Positions 1 to 8,138 of a DNA stretch of 64,000 nt are shown here, piece after piece (position 1 is the first letter of the stretch; every line of letters begins with the position of its first letter). The notes under the pieces were generated by a model. The model was given only the letters and a program-made list of their open reading frames with translations, did no database searches and was not told where the DNA came from. The position numbers and the translations under genes are program-made. The DNA is from an uncultured Clostridia bacterium (GTDB lineage Bacteria; Bacillota; Clostridia; Christensenellales; UBA1242): contig CAKNRR010000001.1 in the NCBI GenBank assembly GCA_930990975.1, forward strand, positions 73,756 to 137,755, written 5' to 3'.

Positions 1-530
1 CAATTTCTCCAGCATCAAACACAGTTGAATCAGAACAATTATTCATGTCAAAATCAACGCTTGTAGAGCAAGGTTTTGGTTGAACTATTACATCGCAATT
101 AATATCTATTTGAGGAGAAAGCGGGGCAATCTTGTTTCCTTCATTATCGGAATAGTTTAATGATTCGTTTACTTCAATTTCTCCAGAACATGGACCCAAG
201 TGCTGAACTGTAAACTCCATTGTTGCACCTTCACTTTCAGTTACACCTAGTTCATCTATTTTCCATTCAACAGTGTTGTTGTTAATAATATTTGCATTTC
301 CTTTGTCAGGAGAGCTTACTGCTATAATTTCAAAACAATCTTTGACTTTATCAGTTATCACTATATTTGTTGCACCGGTTTTAACAATATTTTGAGCAAG
401 TGTTTTAAATAAATTCTCAAGATCAGCATCATTTGGAGTAATTGCCACATACACTGAAGATGGACTTGATGCCCATTCTTCAAGAGCAGAAACATCTATT
501 CCACCATGTAATGCGTTTGATTGCAAAGGA
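1..530 (-). pseudogene. Fragment of a vWA/DUF11-type surface protein, continues past left edge
   Basis: Read on the minus strand, this stretch is open and translates into a segment such as DVSALEEWASSPSSVYVAI followed by LFKTLAQNIVKTGATNIVI, then an acidic, Cys-containing extracellular-type sequence. This looks like the end of a von Willebrand A domain followed by a DUF11/SpaA-like module, as in large clostridial adhesins. No start codon or ribosome binding site precedes it. To the right the frame merges into sequence that reads better as the end of a gene on the opposite strand, so the 5' end is missing. The 3' end lies outside the window. Either a truncated gene or an assembly/recombination junction near 515-540 explains this. 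The family assignment is from pattern recognition only. Confidence 0.5.
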
Positions 531-662
531 TTAAGAAAAATAAGTCCTAAACAGCTTGGATTTTCACATAAAGGAATTAAGGCGACAAGTAAGGAAGAAT
601 TTGTTTCTCTAATTGAAAAGTATGCTAAAACTTATCTTGATTTAATGAAAGACTGGGATTAA
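516..662 (+). pseudogene. 3' remnant of an unidentified gene
   Basis: On the plus strand an open frame ends at a TAA at 660-662 and encodes a lysine-rich helical tail, including KATSKEEFVSLIEKYAKTYL. Amino-acid composition and codon use look like genuine coding sequence, and it faces the vWA fragment on the other strand. No start codon or upstream domain is present, because the sequence to the left belongs to the antisense vWA fragment. I do not recognise the family. It is probably the last ~45 codons of a gene truncated at the junction. Confidence 0.35.
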
Positions 663-924
663 GACAGTAAGATAATAAGAATATTTTTTATTTATTAATG
701 AGCAGACTGAATTTAACCATGTTGAATTTTTTTATTGTAATAGTTATTGTTGTTTAAACTTTAAAAAATATTTTATTGTTTTTTTAATATTATTCTAATT
801 TATTGTTTTTAATTATACACCAAAAAGATTGTCAATCAAATTTTACTTTAATTAGCAAAGATACATATTTATAAAGTTCATGGTCTGTTAGGTTAAGAAA
901 AAGGGCAGGGTGGGGAAATTTTTT

Positions 925-1329
925 CTATGTATTGGTTTGATTATGACTGCTTTGTTGCTTTGAAGCATTATAATTATTTAAGTCCATTCTCAATCTCTCT
1001 GCCATAACGCACAACACTTCTCGTGGTGTTGGTTTAGGGCTGGAAAATTCAAAATGAGAATACTTTTCGAAATCCTCTATTCCATCTCGCTTCACACTTA
1101 CTTCAATTGCATGACGCATAGCTCTGTCTATCAATTCTTTTTCAACATTATATTCTTGAGATAATTCGCAATAAAGCCTGTTGTTGACATTTCTTTTTTT
1201 AGTTAAATCGTCTATAATTTTCAAAGTTCCGCTTTTAAGATATGAATAACCTTTTAAGTTTGGACTGATTTTTAGAACCATTAAATAGATTGTTATTTGC
1301 TTGTTTAAAAAATATTCAGTCTCTGTCAT
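925..1329 (-). CDS. Stand-alone Spo0A C-terminal DNA-binding domain protein
   Basis: The 134-residue protein matches the layout of the sporulation response regulator Spo0A effector domain. It has a KGYSYLKSG segment corresponding to KGYxYLRE of Spo0A, then RAMRHAIEVSV corresponding to the recognition helix RAIRHAIEVAW, and KPTPREVLCVMAERLRMD corresponding to the KPTNSEFIAMVADKLR C-terminus. No phosphoacceptor receiver domain precedes it; the protein is little longer than the DNA-binding domain. The ATG at 1329 is chosen because GGAGG lies six bases upstream; an upstream TTG in frame has no such site. It is transcribed alone, divergently from the alkD-like gene. In Spo0A the domain binds 0A boxes; here a phosphorylation-independent regulator is inferred. 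Confidence 0.75.
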   Translation of the reverse strand: MTETEYFLNKQITIYLMVLKISPNLKGYSYLKSGTLKIIDDLTKKRNVNNRLYCELSQEYNVEKELIDRAMRHAIEVSVKRDGIEDFEKYSHFEFSSPKPTPREVLCVMAERLRMDLNNYNASKQQSSHNQTNT

Positions 1330-1606
1330 GTATATCCTCCATGTCAATTATAAGCATAAAGATTTAAAAATCAAAAGAATTTTTTAATTTTTTACAATTT
1401 TTTACAAAAATATTTATTTACTATAGAAATAAAGGGAAATACCAATTGAAAATAATGCTAAATAATAGTTTTGTAGAAAACATCAAAAAAGTCAGTTTTG
1501 ATTTATTATAAAGGGGAATATGGACTGAAACTTTAAATCAATTATAAAATTTGACAAAGAAGCAACTTTATATTAAACTAAAAAAAATAAATAAAGTAGG
1601 TGAGAG

Positions 1607-2272
1607 ATGAATGTAAAAGACATGGTAAGAGACTACATTGACAAAGTCAGTGATAAAAATAAGGCAGAGTTTGACAAAGGATTGATTTCTTCGCAATATG
1701 AAATAAAGGGGACTAAGACAAGGTTGCTTGAAGATTTTGCAAAAAGCTTGATAAGAGTAAATACAAATTTTTATGATTTGCCTTTAGATAATCATGAAGA
1801 GATTGTGCTTGCGGGATTTTTTATTGGATGGCTTAAAGAAAGTCCAAAAGAAAAGATTGAGAAATTCAAATATTTGCTTCCATACATAGATAATTGGGGA
1901 AGTTGTGATATGATTGTGGCAAGACTTAAGTCACTTGAAAGTGAAAAACAATTTTTTATAGATTTACTTAAATCTGACAAACCTTTTGAAATTCGCGTGG
2001 GCATTGTGTGGCTTATGAAATTTCAATTGAAGACATCTTTAAAAGAAGTTGTGGGGCTTGTAAAGGCTGTAAAGAATGACAACTTTTATGTAAAGATGGC
2101 ATCAGCTTGGTGCTATGCAGAAGCATTTGTATATGATTATGAATTTATGTATAATTTTGTAAAAGATTTGGACGATAAATTTATTAGAAACAAAACCATC
2201 CAGAAGGCTTGTGAAAGTTTTAGGGTACAGGATGATAAAAAAGCTGAATTGCGCAAACTTAGGATAAATTAA
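1607..2272 (+). CDS. AlkD-like DNA alkylation repair protein (HEAT-repeat glycosylase family)
   Basis: The 221-residue all-helical protein has the hallmarks of the AlkC/AlkD DNA alkylation repair family: the central NWGSCDMIVARL motif, the segment YVKMASAWCYAEA, and the C-terminal NKTIQKACESFRV signature. AlkD proteins excise bulky or cationic alkylated bases using a HEAT-repeat scaffold, and the Asp of the NWG-x-C-D motif is catalytic. The length is typical for the short AlkD family. It is a single gene with a good purine-rich ribosome binding site (GTGAGAG) and a strong terminator directly after the stop codon. The exact substrate cannot be read from sequence. Confidence 0.85.
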   Translation: MNVKDMVRDYIDKVSDKNKAEFDKGLISSQYEIKGTKTRLLEDFAKSLIRVNTNFYDLPLDNHEEIVLAGFFIGWLKESPKEKIEKFKYLLPYIDNWGSCDMIVARLKSLESEKQFFIDLLKSDKPFEIRVGIVWLMKFQLKTSLKEVVGLVKAVKNDNFYVKMASAWCYAEAFVYDYEFMYNFVKDLDDKFIRNKTIQKACESFRVQDDKKAELRKLRIN

Positions 2273-2280
2273 AAATAAAA

Positions 2281-2320
2281 AAATGAATAAGCTCATCTTT
2301 AAAACTTATTCATTTTTTTA
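2281..2320 (+). terminator. Rho-independent terminator after alkD-like gene
   Basis: AATGAATAAG pairs with CTTATTCATT across a 13-base loop and is followed by a T-run. Confidence 0.85.
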
Positions 2321-2392
2321 TTGTTAATATTTTTCTATTAAATATTTAGAAATCAAAAGTTGCATATTTTTTTATTTTATATTGATTTATGT

Positions 2393-2420
2393 TTGGAAAA
2401 TTTTTTAATTTTTATATAAT
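2393..2420 (+). promoter_or_regulatory. Sigma-A type promoter for comM
   Basis: A TTGGAA -35 element at 2393-2398 and a perfect TATAAT at 2415-2420 are 16 bases apart. They lie about 20 bases before the comM start codon, giving a very short leader. Confidence 0.55.
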
Positions 2421-2440
2421 TTAATGATAGGAGATTAAAA

Positions 2441-3973
2441 ATGTTGTCAAAAGTTACAAGCTTTGGTCTTAAGGGAATAGATGGTTTTGTTGTTGATGTG
2501 GAAACTGATGTAAGCAATGGATTGCCACATTTTGAAATAGTTGGACTTGCTGATACAGCAATAAAGGAATCAAAAGAGAGGGTTCGCTCTGCAATTAGAA
2601 ATAGTGCTTTTGAATATCCTGTAAAACGAATAACAATAAACCTTGCTCCAGCCGATGTGAAAAAAGAAGGGTCAATTTATGATTTAGCTATTGCTGTTGC
2701 TATCCTTTCTTGCAATGAAGAAAATAAAATAAAGAACGAAAAGAAGTACGCATATATTGGTGAGCTTTCATTTGATGGAAGTGTAAAACCAGTGAAAGGA
2801 GTGCTGCCACTTCTTATATCTGCAAGAAAATTGGGCTTTAAAAATTTTATAATACCAATTGGCAATAAACTTGAAGCAAGTTACATAACTGGGATAAATG
2901 TTTATTGCACATCTTCGTTAAAAGAAACAATAGAATTTTTAAGAGGTGAAAAGGAACTTGAGGAGATAAAGCCTTGCGAGTTTAATGAAATTAAAACAGA
3001 TTCAAATTTTGATATGGATTTTTGCAATGTAAAAGGGCAAGCAATGGCGAAAAGAGCTTTGGAAATTGCTGCAGCTGGAGGACACAATTTGCTTATGATA
3101 GGGCCTCCTGGCAGCGGAAAAAGTATGCTTGCAAAATGTTTTCCTTCAGTTTTGCCTGATATGACATTTGAAGAAGCATTGGAAGTGACAAAAATTCATT
3201 CGATTTCAGGCGAACTTGATTTAGAAAAAGGAATTGTTTGTTCTCGTCCATTCAGAAGTCCTCATCACACTGCAAGTACAGTGAGTTTGACAGGTGGCGG
3301 AACAAACAGCAAACCTGGCGAAATATCACTTGCTGATCATGGTGTTTTGTTTTTGGATGAATTTCCAGAGTATTCAAGGCAAACTATTGAAACATTAAGA
3401 CAACCACTTGAGGATGGTGTGATAACAGTTGCTCGCTCAAACGCAACAATAACTTATCCAGCAAATTTTACCTTGATTGCAAGCATGAATCCATGCCCAT
3501 GTGGAAATTATGGTTCAAAAGATAAGGAGTGTCATTGCACGCCAGGTCAAATATCAAAATATCTATCAAAACTTTCAGGCCCTATAATGGATAGAATAGA
3601 CATACATATTGAGGTTGACAATGTTACATACGATCAACTTAAAAGTGAAGATAAGGAAGAACCATCAAAAGCAATAAAAGCAAGAGTGGATAAGGCAAGA
3701 CAAATTCAACTTGAAAGATTTGAAGGCCAAAAGAATTTTTGCAATGCAAAGATGAACTCAGCTCAAATGAAAAAATATTGCAAACTTGACACAATGGGGG
3801 ATAATTTGCTCCGCAATGCTTTTGAAAGACTTAAACTAAGTGCTCGGGCGCATGATAGAATTTTGAAAGTGGCTCGAACAATAGCTGATTTGGATGGATG
3901 TAAAGATATTGAAGCACGCCATATTGCTGAGGCAATTTCTTATAGAACGCTTGATAGAAAATATTGGAAATAA
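2441..3973 (+). CDS. comM: ComM/YifB family AAA+ ATPase (Mg-chelatase-like)
   Basis: The 510-residue protein has the full architecture of the ComM/YifB family: an N-terminal Lon-S5-fold-like ChlI domain (about 20-140), then an AAA+ core with Walker A GPPGSGKS at 221-228, the Walker B LFLDEFPE, and a C-terminal Mg-chelatase lid. ComM is a hexameric helicase that drives branch migration during natural transformation in Gram-negatives. It is often called magnesium chelatase, but no chelatase substrate pathway is present here. It lies upstream of dprA and topA, so the region is a DNA-processing cluster. The start ATG follows AGGAG. Confidence 0.92.
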   Translation: MLSKVTSFGLKGIDGFVVDVETDVSNGLPHFEIVGLADTAIKESKERVRSAIRNSAFEYPVKRITINLAPADVKKEGSIYDLAIAVAILSCNEENKIKNEKKYAYIGELSFDGSVKPVKGVLPLLISARKLGFKNFIIPIGNKLEASYITGINVYCTSSLKETIEFLRGEKELEEIKPCEFNEIKTDSNFDMDFCNVKGQAMAKRALEIAAAGGHNLLMIGPPGSGKSMLAKCFPSVLPDMTFEEALEVTKIHSISGELDLEKGIVCSRPFRSPHHTASTVSLTGGGTNSKPGEISLADHGVLFLDEFPEYSRQTIETLRQPLEDGVITVARSNATITYPANFTLIASMNPCPCGNYGSKDKECHCTPGQISKYLSKLSGPIMDRIDIHIEVDNVTYDQLKSEDKEEPSKAIKARVDKARQIQLERFEGQKNFCNAKMNSAQMKKYCKLDTMGDNLLRNAFERLKLSARAHDRILKVARTIADLDGCKDIEARHIAEAISYRTLDRKYWK

Positions 3974-4179
3974 AATTTGTTATTCATATAAATAATTTAT
4001 CATAATATAATGAAATTTCAAAACTTATTTAATAAATCTTGAATTTAATTTTGTAAATTTGCTTTATAAAGATGTTATAATTTAATGATTTAATATGAAA
4101 ATTTTAAAAAAATATTTTGAATTTAAATATTTTTTAAGTAAAATCATTATAGTTTGTGTATAAAAGGATAGTTTTTTAA

Positions 4180-5259
4180 ATGACTGATTTGCAAAAATTT
4201 TTAGTGTTTTTATCTCAATTTGATTTCAATTATTCAAAGTTTCAACAAATTATTGATATGATGGATGATGATTTTTCACTAAGCCACTTTTGCAAAATGA
4301 AATTTGATAAAAGTGTATTAACAAATGAAAGTCATGAAAAGATGAAGGAAAAAGCAGATTATCAGCGTATATCTAATTATTATAAGAATATGCTTGACCA
4401 AGATATAAAACTTATTACAAAATTTGATGATGACTATCCACGCAAATTGGCAGACTTGCCTGATGCTCCATTGTTTCTGTTTTGCAAAGGCGATTTGAAA
4501 TTTATGAATGAAAAGGCTTTGGCAGTTGTGGGGACAAGGAAACCAACGGGTTATGGCAGAATGGTGACAAACAAGATTGTTGGTGATGTCGCACAAAATG
4601 GAGTTGTGATAGTAAGCGGACTTGCTTACGGGGTTGACAGCATCGCACATAGAAAATGCTTGGAAGTTGGCGGAAAAACAATTGCAGTGCTTGGCTCTGG
4701 ATTGAATATGATTTATCCAGCTGAACATCAAGATTTGGCGGACGAGATAGCAAGAAAAGGACTTTTGATAAGTGAGTATTCGCCAAACAAGACAGCAACA
4801 AAATATTCTTTCCCGCAGAGGAATAGGATTATTGCAGGGCTTAGCGAAGGGGTGCTTATAACAGAGGCCAGCATCAAAAGTGGAACAATACACACAAAAG
4901 ATTTTGCACTAGACTATGGCAAAAACATATATGCAGTGCCGGGGAATATAGACAGCAGTGCAAGCGAACTTACAAATGAGATTATAAAGACAGGACAAGC
5001 ACAATGTGTCACAAATTCTCTTGACATTTTGAATGATTATAATATATATAATAAGAAAGAAGATAAAAAATCAAGGATTTGCCAGCTTTCACTTGAAGAG
5101 CAAGCTATAACAGCACTTCTTGAAGATGGAATGAAAGACATTGATTATCTTACAAAAAATTGCAATCTTAGCATAAGCGAGTTTAACAGTTATTTGACAT
5201 CGCTTGAAATAAATGGAATAATAAGTAGATTGCCGGGTGGATTTATATCATTAAATTAA
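4180..5259 (+). CDS. dprA: DNA processing protein DprA (Smf)
   Basis: The 359-residue protein contains the Rossmann-like DprA domain, seen in the segments GTRKPTGYG, SGLAYGVDSIAH, GSGLNMIYP and FPQRNRIIAGLS, and a C-terminal winged-helix domain ending in GIISRLPGGFISLN. DprA loads RecA onto incoming single-stranded DNA during transformation and also occurs in organisms not known to be competent. The stop codon overlaps an ATG of the topA frame by one base, so the two genes are translationally close. No strong Shine-Dalgarno sequence is seen before the start (AAAGGATAG lies about 10 bases upstream). Confidence 0.93.
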   Translation: MTDLQKFLVFLSQFDFNYSKFQQIIDMMDDDFSLSHFCKMKFDKSVLTNESHEKMKEKADYQRISNYYKNMLDQDIKLITKFDDDYPRKLADLPDAPLFLFCKGDLKFMNEKALAVVGTRKPTGYGRMVTNKIVGDVAQNGVVIVSGLAYGVDSIAHRKCLEVGGKTIAVLGSGLNMIYPAEHQDLADEIARKGLLISEYSPNKTATKYSFPQRNRIIAGLSEGVLITEASIKSGTIHTKDFALDYGKNIYAVPGNIDSSASELTNEIIKTGQAQCVTNSLDILNDYNIYNKKEDKKSRICQLSLEEQAITALLEDGMKDIDYLTKNCNLSISEFNSYLTSLEINGIISRLPGGFISLN

Positions 5260-5270
5260 TGGAGGAAAAA

Positions 5271-7340
5271 TTGAAATTAGTCATAATAGAATCACCTTTT
5301 AAAAGAGAAGCATTAAAGAAATATTTGGGGCCAGGGTATGAGGTTTTTGCAACAAAAGGTCATATCAGAGATTTGCCACAAAAGGCTTTTGGCATTGATT
5401 TAAAAAATAATTTTGAACCTAAATATGAAATAGTGCCTGATAAAAAGGAACTAATAAATGAACTAAAGAAGAAAGCCTCACAAGCAGAGCAAGTTTTGAT
5501 TGCAACCGACCCTGACCGTGAAGGAGAAGCAATTTCATGGCATGTTGCCAATATTTTAGGGTTTAAGCCAGAGCAGACTTGCAGAATTGAGTTTAACGAA
5601 ATTTCAAAGAAGGCTGTAACAAAAGCTCTTGAAAATCCAAGAAAAATTGACTTAAAACTTGTCAATGCACAACAAGCAAGAAGAGTGCTTGACAGACTTG
5701 TAGGTTACAAACTTTCACCAATTTTATGTAAAAAAATAGCTCCAAAGCTTAGTGCAGGTCGTGTTCAATCTGTTGCATTAAAACTTGTAGTGGACAGAGA
5801 AAAAGAAATAGAAAATTTTGTACCTGAAGAGTTTTGGACTGTTTCAGCGATGCTTAAAAAAGAAGAAAATGAGATAAAAGCAACGCTTGCAAGCTATAAA
5901 AAGAAAAAGTTTGTGCCAAAAAATAAAGAAGAGGTTGACAAACTTTTAGAAGAAGTCAAAGGCAAGGATTTTAAGGTGGCGGAGATTAAGAAAAGCAAAA
6001 CAAAATCTCATGCACCAGCACCTTTTACAACATCAACTATGCAACAAGATGCTCTCAATAAGCTTGGAATGACACTTTCAAGAACAACATCTTCAGCTCA
6101 ACAACTTTATGAAGGTGTTGAAATAAAGGGAGAAGGTAAAATTGCGCTGATCACCTATATTCGTACCGACTCAGTCAGAGTTTCAACAGATGCTCAAAAT
6201 GCTTGTAGGGAATTTATCAAAGAAAAATATGGTGACGAATTTGTGCCAGAAAAACCGAACAATTATCATACAAAAGAAAGTGCACAAGATGCGCATGAAG
6301 CCATAAGACCTATTACAATGGACATCACACCAGAAATGGCAAAAGAAACATTGACAAATGATAATTACAGACTTTATAAACTTATATATGAAAGATTTTT
6401 GGCAAGTCAAATGAGTGAAGCCGAATATTCAAATGTTTCTGTGACATTTGATTGTGCTGACTACGGATTTAAAGTCAATGGGAAAACAATGGAATTCCCT
6501 GGATATACAAAAGTGTATAAGGAATTTGTTGAAGAGGAAAATAAAGAAGGCATGGCTGGAAAACTTCCTAAACTAGAAGAAGGGGAATATTTGCCTTGCA
6601 CTAAAATAACTCCAGAACAAAAATTTACAAAGCCACCTGTACGCTATACAGAAGCAAGCCTTGTAAAAGCTATGGAGGAAAAAGGTATTGGAAGACCTGC
6701 AACCTATGCTGCGACTATTACAATTCTTCAAACAAGACATTATACAGAGAAGGAGGGCAGGTATCTTCATCCAACTGAGCTTGGACGAAAGATAAACACA
6801 TATTTAGAGCAATTCTTCAGCGGAGTTATTAATGTTAAGTTTACAGCGCATATGGAACAGCGACTTGATGACATAGCAAACAAAGATGAAGATTGGCATA
6901 ATGTTGTTTCAAATTTCTGGAACGGGTTTGAAAACTTGCTTGTCAAAGCTGATGCAAGCAGTGTGACAATGAAAGAGCCACCAAAAGAAACAGATATTGT
7001 CTGTGAAAAATGTGGTGGGAAAATGCTTATCAGAAATGGTAGATATGGTCAATTTTTGGCATGTTCAAACTTTCCAAAATGCAAAAATACAAAACCAATT
7101 GAAGGGCAAGTGAAAAAAGTTGGAAAGTGCCCAGAATGCGGAAGCTCAATGGAAGAGAGAAAAAGCAAAAAAGGAAAGATATTCTATTCTTGTGAAAGGT
7201 ATCCAGAGTGTAAATATATGAGTTGGGATATTCCTACAGGTGAGAAGTGTCCAAAATGCTCAAGTCCTTTGGTTATAAAAGGTAAAAAAATAAAATGTAG
7301 CAATAACACATGTGATTATGAAAAAGAACAAGGAGAATAA
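5271..7340 (+). CDS. topA: DNA topoisomerase I (type IA)
   Basis: This is a 689-residue type IA topoisomerase. It has an N-terminal Toprim domain (KLVIIESP, ATDPDREGEAISWH), a catalytic tyrosine near residue 296 within YIRTDS, and three C-terminal four-cysteine zinc ribbons (CEKCGGKM, CPECGSSM, CPKCSSPL). The enzyme relaxes negatively supercoiled DNA. I place the start at the TTG at 5271: GGAGG lies five bases upstream, and the protein then begins KLVIIESP, the usual TopA start. The ATG at 5259 overlaps the dprA stop and has no ribosome binding site. The first motif reads ESPFKREALKKYLG where ESPAKAKTI is usual; the catalytic Glu and Lys are kept. Confidence 0.95.
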   Translation: MKLVIIESPFKREALKKYLGPGYEVFATKGHIRDLPQKAFGIDLKNNFEPKYEIVPDKKELINELKKKASQAEQVLIATDPDREGEAISWHVANILGFKPEQTCRIEFNEISKKAVTKALENPRKIDLKLVNAQQARRVLDRLVGYKLSPILCKKIAPKLSAGRVQSVALKLVVDREKEIENFVPEEFWTVSAMLKKEENEIKATLASYKKKKFVPKNKEEVDKLLEEVKGKDFKVAEIKKSKTKSHAPAPFTTSTMQQDALNKLGMTLSRTTSSAQQLYEGVEIKGEGKIALITYIRTDSVRVSTDAQNACREFIKEKYGDEFVPEKPNNYHTKESAQDAHEAIRPITMDITPEMAKETLTNDNYRLYKLIYERFLASQMSEAEYSNVSVTFDCADYGFKVNGKTMEFPGYTKVYKEFVEEENKEGMAGKLPKLEEGEYLPCTKITPEQKFTKPPVRYTEASLVKAMEEKGIGRPATYAATITILQTRHYTEKEGRYLHPTELGRKINTYLEQFFSGVINVKFTAHMEQRLDDIANKDEDWHNVVSNFWNGFENLLVKADASSVTMKEPPKETDIVCEKCGGKMLIRNGRYGQFLACSNFPKCKNTKPIEGQVKKVGKCPECGSSMEERKSKKGKIFYSCERYPECKYMSWDIPTGEKCPKCSSPLVIKGKKIKCSNNTCDYEKEQGE

Positions 7341-7347
7341 ACAATAG

Positions 7348-7854
7348 ATGACATTTTATGACGAAATTGCAAAATTGAAAAATATTTTAAGAAAAGGCTG
7401 GATTATACGAAACATTGGTGACCATGCAAGAGTTGAAAGCGATGCTGAGCATACTTTTTCAATGATAATGTTGGCACTTGAAGTTATGCAGAAAAAAGAT
7501 TTGAAGCTTGACCAGTTGAAAGTTATAAAGATGATTGCTTATCATGAACTTTGTGAAATAGATGCTGGAGATACAACACCTTTTGATCATGTCAGCAAAG
7601 AAGAAAAATATAAGAAAGAGCTTGCTTGTGTTGAAAGATTGGCAAAAGAATACAAAATGCCAGAAATCAAGACTTTATGGCTTGAATTTGAAGAAAATAA
7701 GACTTTAGAAGCTCAGTTTGTTAAAAAAATTGATAAATATGATGCAGTAATGCAATCTAAGGTTTATTCACAAATGCTTAAAGATGATGAACTTTTTAAT
7801 GAATTTCATGGGAATTGCAAATTTTCTCAAGAATTTGATGAATTAGAATTATAA
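7348..7854 (+). CDS. HD-domain hydrolase, YfbR/HDDC2-like
   Basis: The 168-residue protein fits the HD-domain superfamily subgroup of YfbR/HDDC2 5'-deoxynucleotidases. It shows ESDAEHTF with the first metal-binding His at residue 35, YHELCEIDAGD with His66, and a downstream KIDKYDAV aspartate. The usual His-Asp doublet reads His-Glu here, as in some members of the family. YfbR-type enzymes dephosphorylate deoxynucleoside monophosphates; the substrate here is not established. The gene starts eight bases after topA and ends in a strong terminator, so it probably shares the dprA-topA transcript. Confidence 0.75.
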   Translation: MTFYDEIAKLKNILRKGWIIRNIGDHARVESDAEHTFSMIMLALEVMQKKDLKLDQLKVIKMIAYHELCEIDAGDTTPFDHVSKEEKYKKELACVERLAKEYKMPEIKTLWLEFEENKTLEAQFVKKIDKYDAVMQSKVYSQMLKDDELFNEFHGNCKFSQEFDELEL

Positions 7855-7865
7855 AAAACTTTTTA

Positions 7866-7922
7866 AAATGGGATATTTAAAGAAAGACAAATAATTGTCG
7901 CTTTAAAAATTCCATTTTTTTA
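7866..7922 (+). terminator. Composite terminator closing the dprA-topA-HD operon
   Basis: A long interrupted hairpin (AATGG / CCATT outside, TTTAAAG / CTTTAAA and GACAA / TTGTC inside) is followed by a T-run. Confidence 0.75.
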
Positions 7923-8076
7923 TTATATTATTATTGTCTTATATAAATAAAACTTAAGACAAAAAATATTTGACTTAAAATTTTTGTTTATTATTAATAA
8001 TTTTTTATTAAATATAGTGTAAATTTTTTATTTTATTAATAAATTTGTAAAAAAATGACGAAAATATAAAAAACAT

Positions 8077-8106
8077 TTGTTTGCTACTCCCTATTTATAT
8101 TATAAT
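8077..8106 (+). promoter_or_regulatory. Probable promoter for the LRR surface protein and glycosyltransferases
   Basis: TTGTTT at 8077-8082 and a perfect TATAAT at 8101-8106 are 18 bases apart, followed by AAAGGAGATA before the start codon at 8139. Confidence 0.45.
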
Positions 8107-8138
8107 AAAGTTAATAAAAGGAGATATAAGGGATATAT

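Noticed and set aside
2441..3973. Magnesium chelatase subunit
   Set aside because: The ChlI-like domain order is that of ComM/YifB, with no other chelatase or chlorophyll/cobalamin genes nearby.
4318..4893. Long open frame antisense to dprA
   Set aside because: It is a shadow of the dprA coding sequence with implausible Cys/His/Phe composition and no ribosome binding site.
5259..5270. topA starting at the ATG overlapping dprA
   Set aside because: No ribosome binding site there; GGAGG within this stretch instead serves the TTG at 5271, giving the normal TopA N-terminus.
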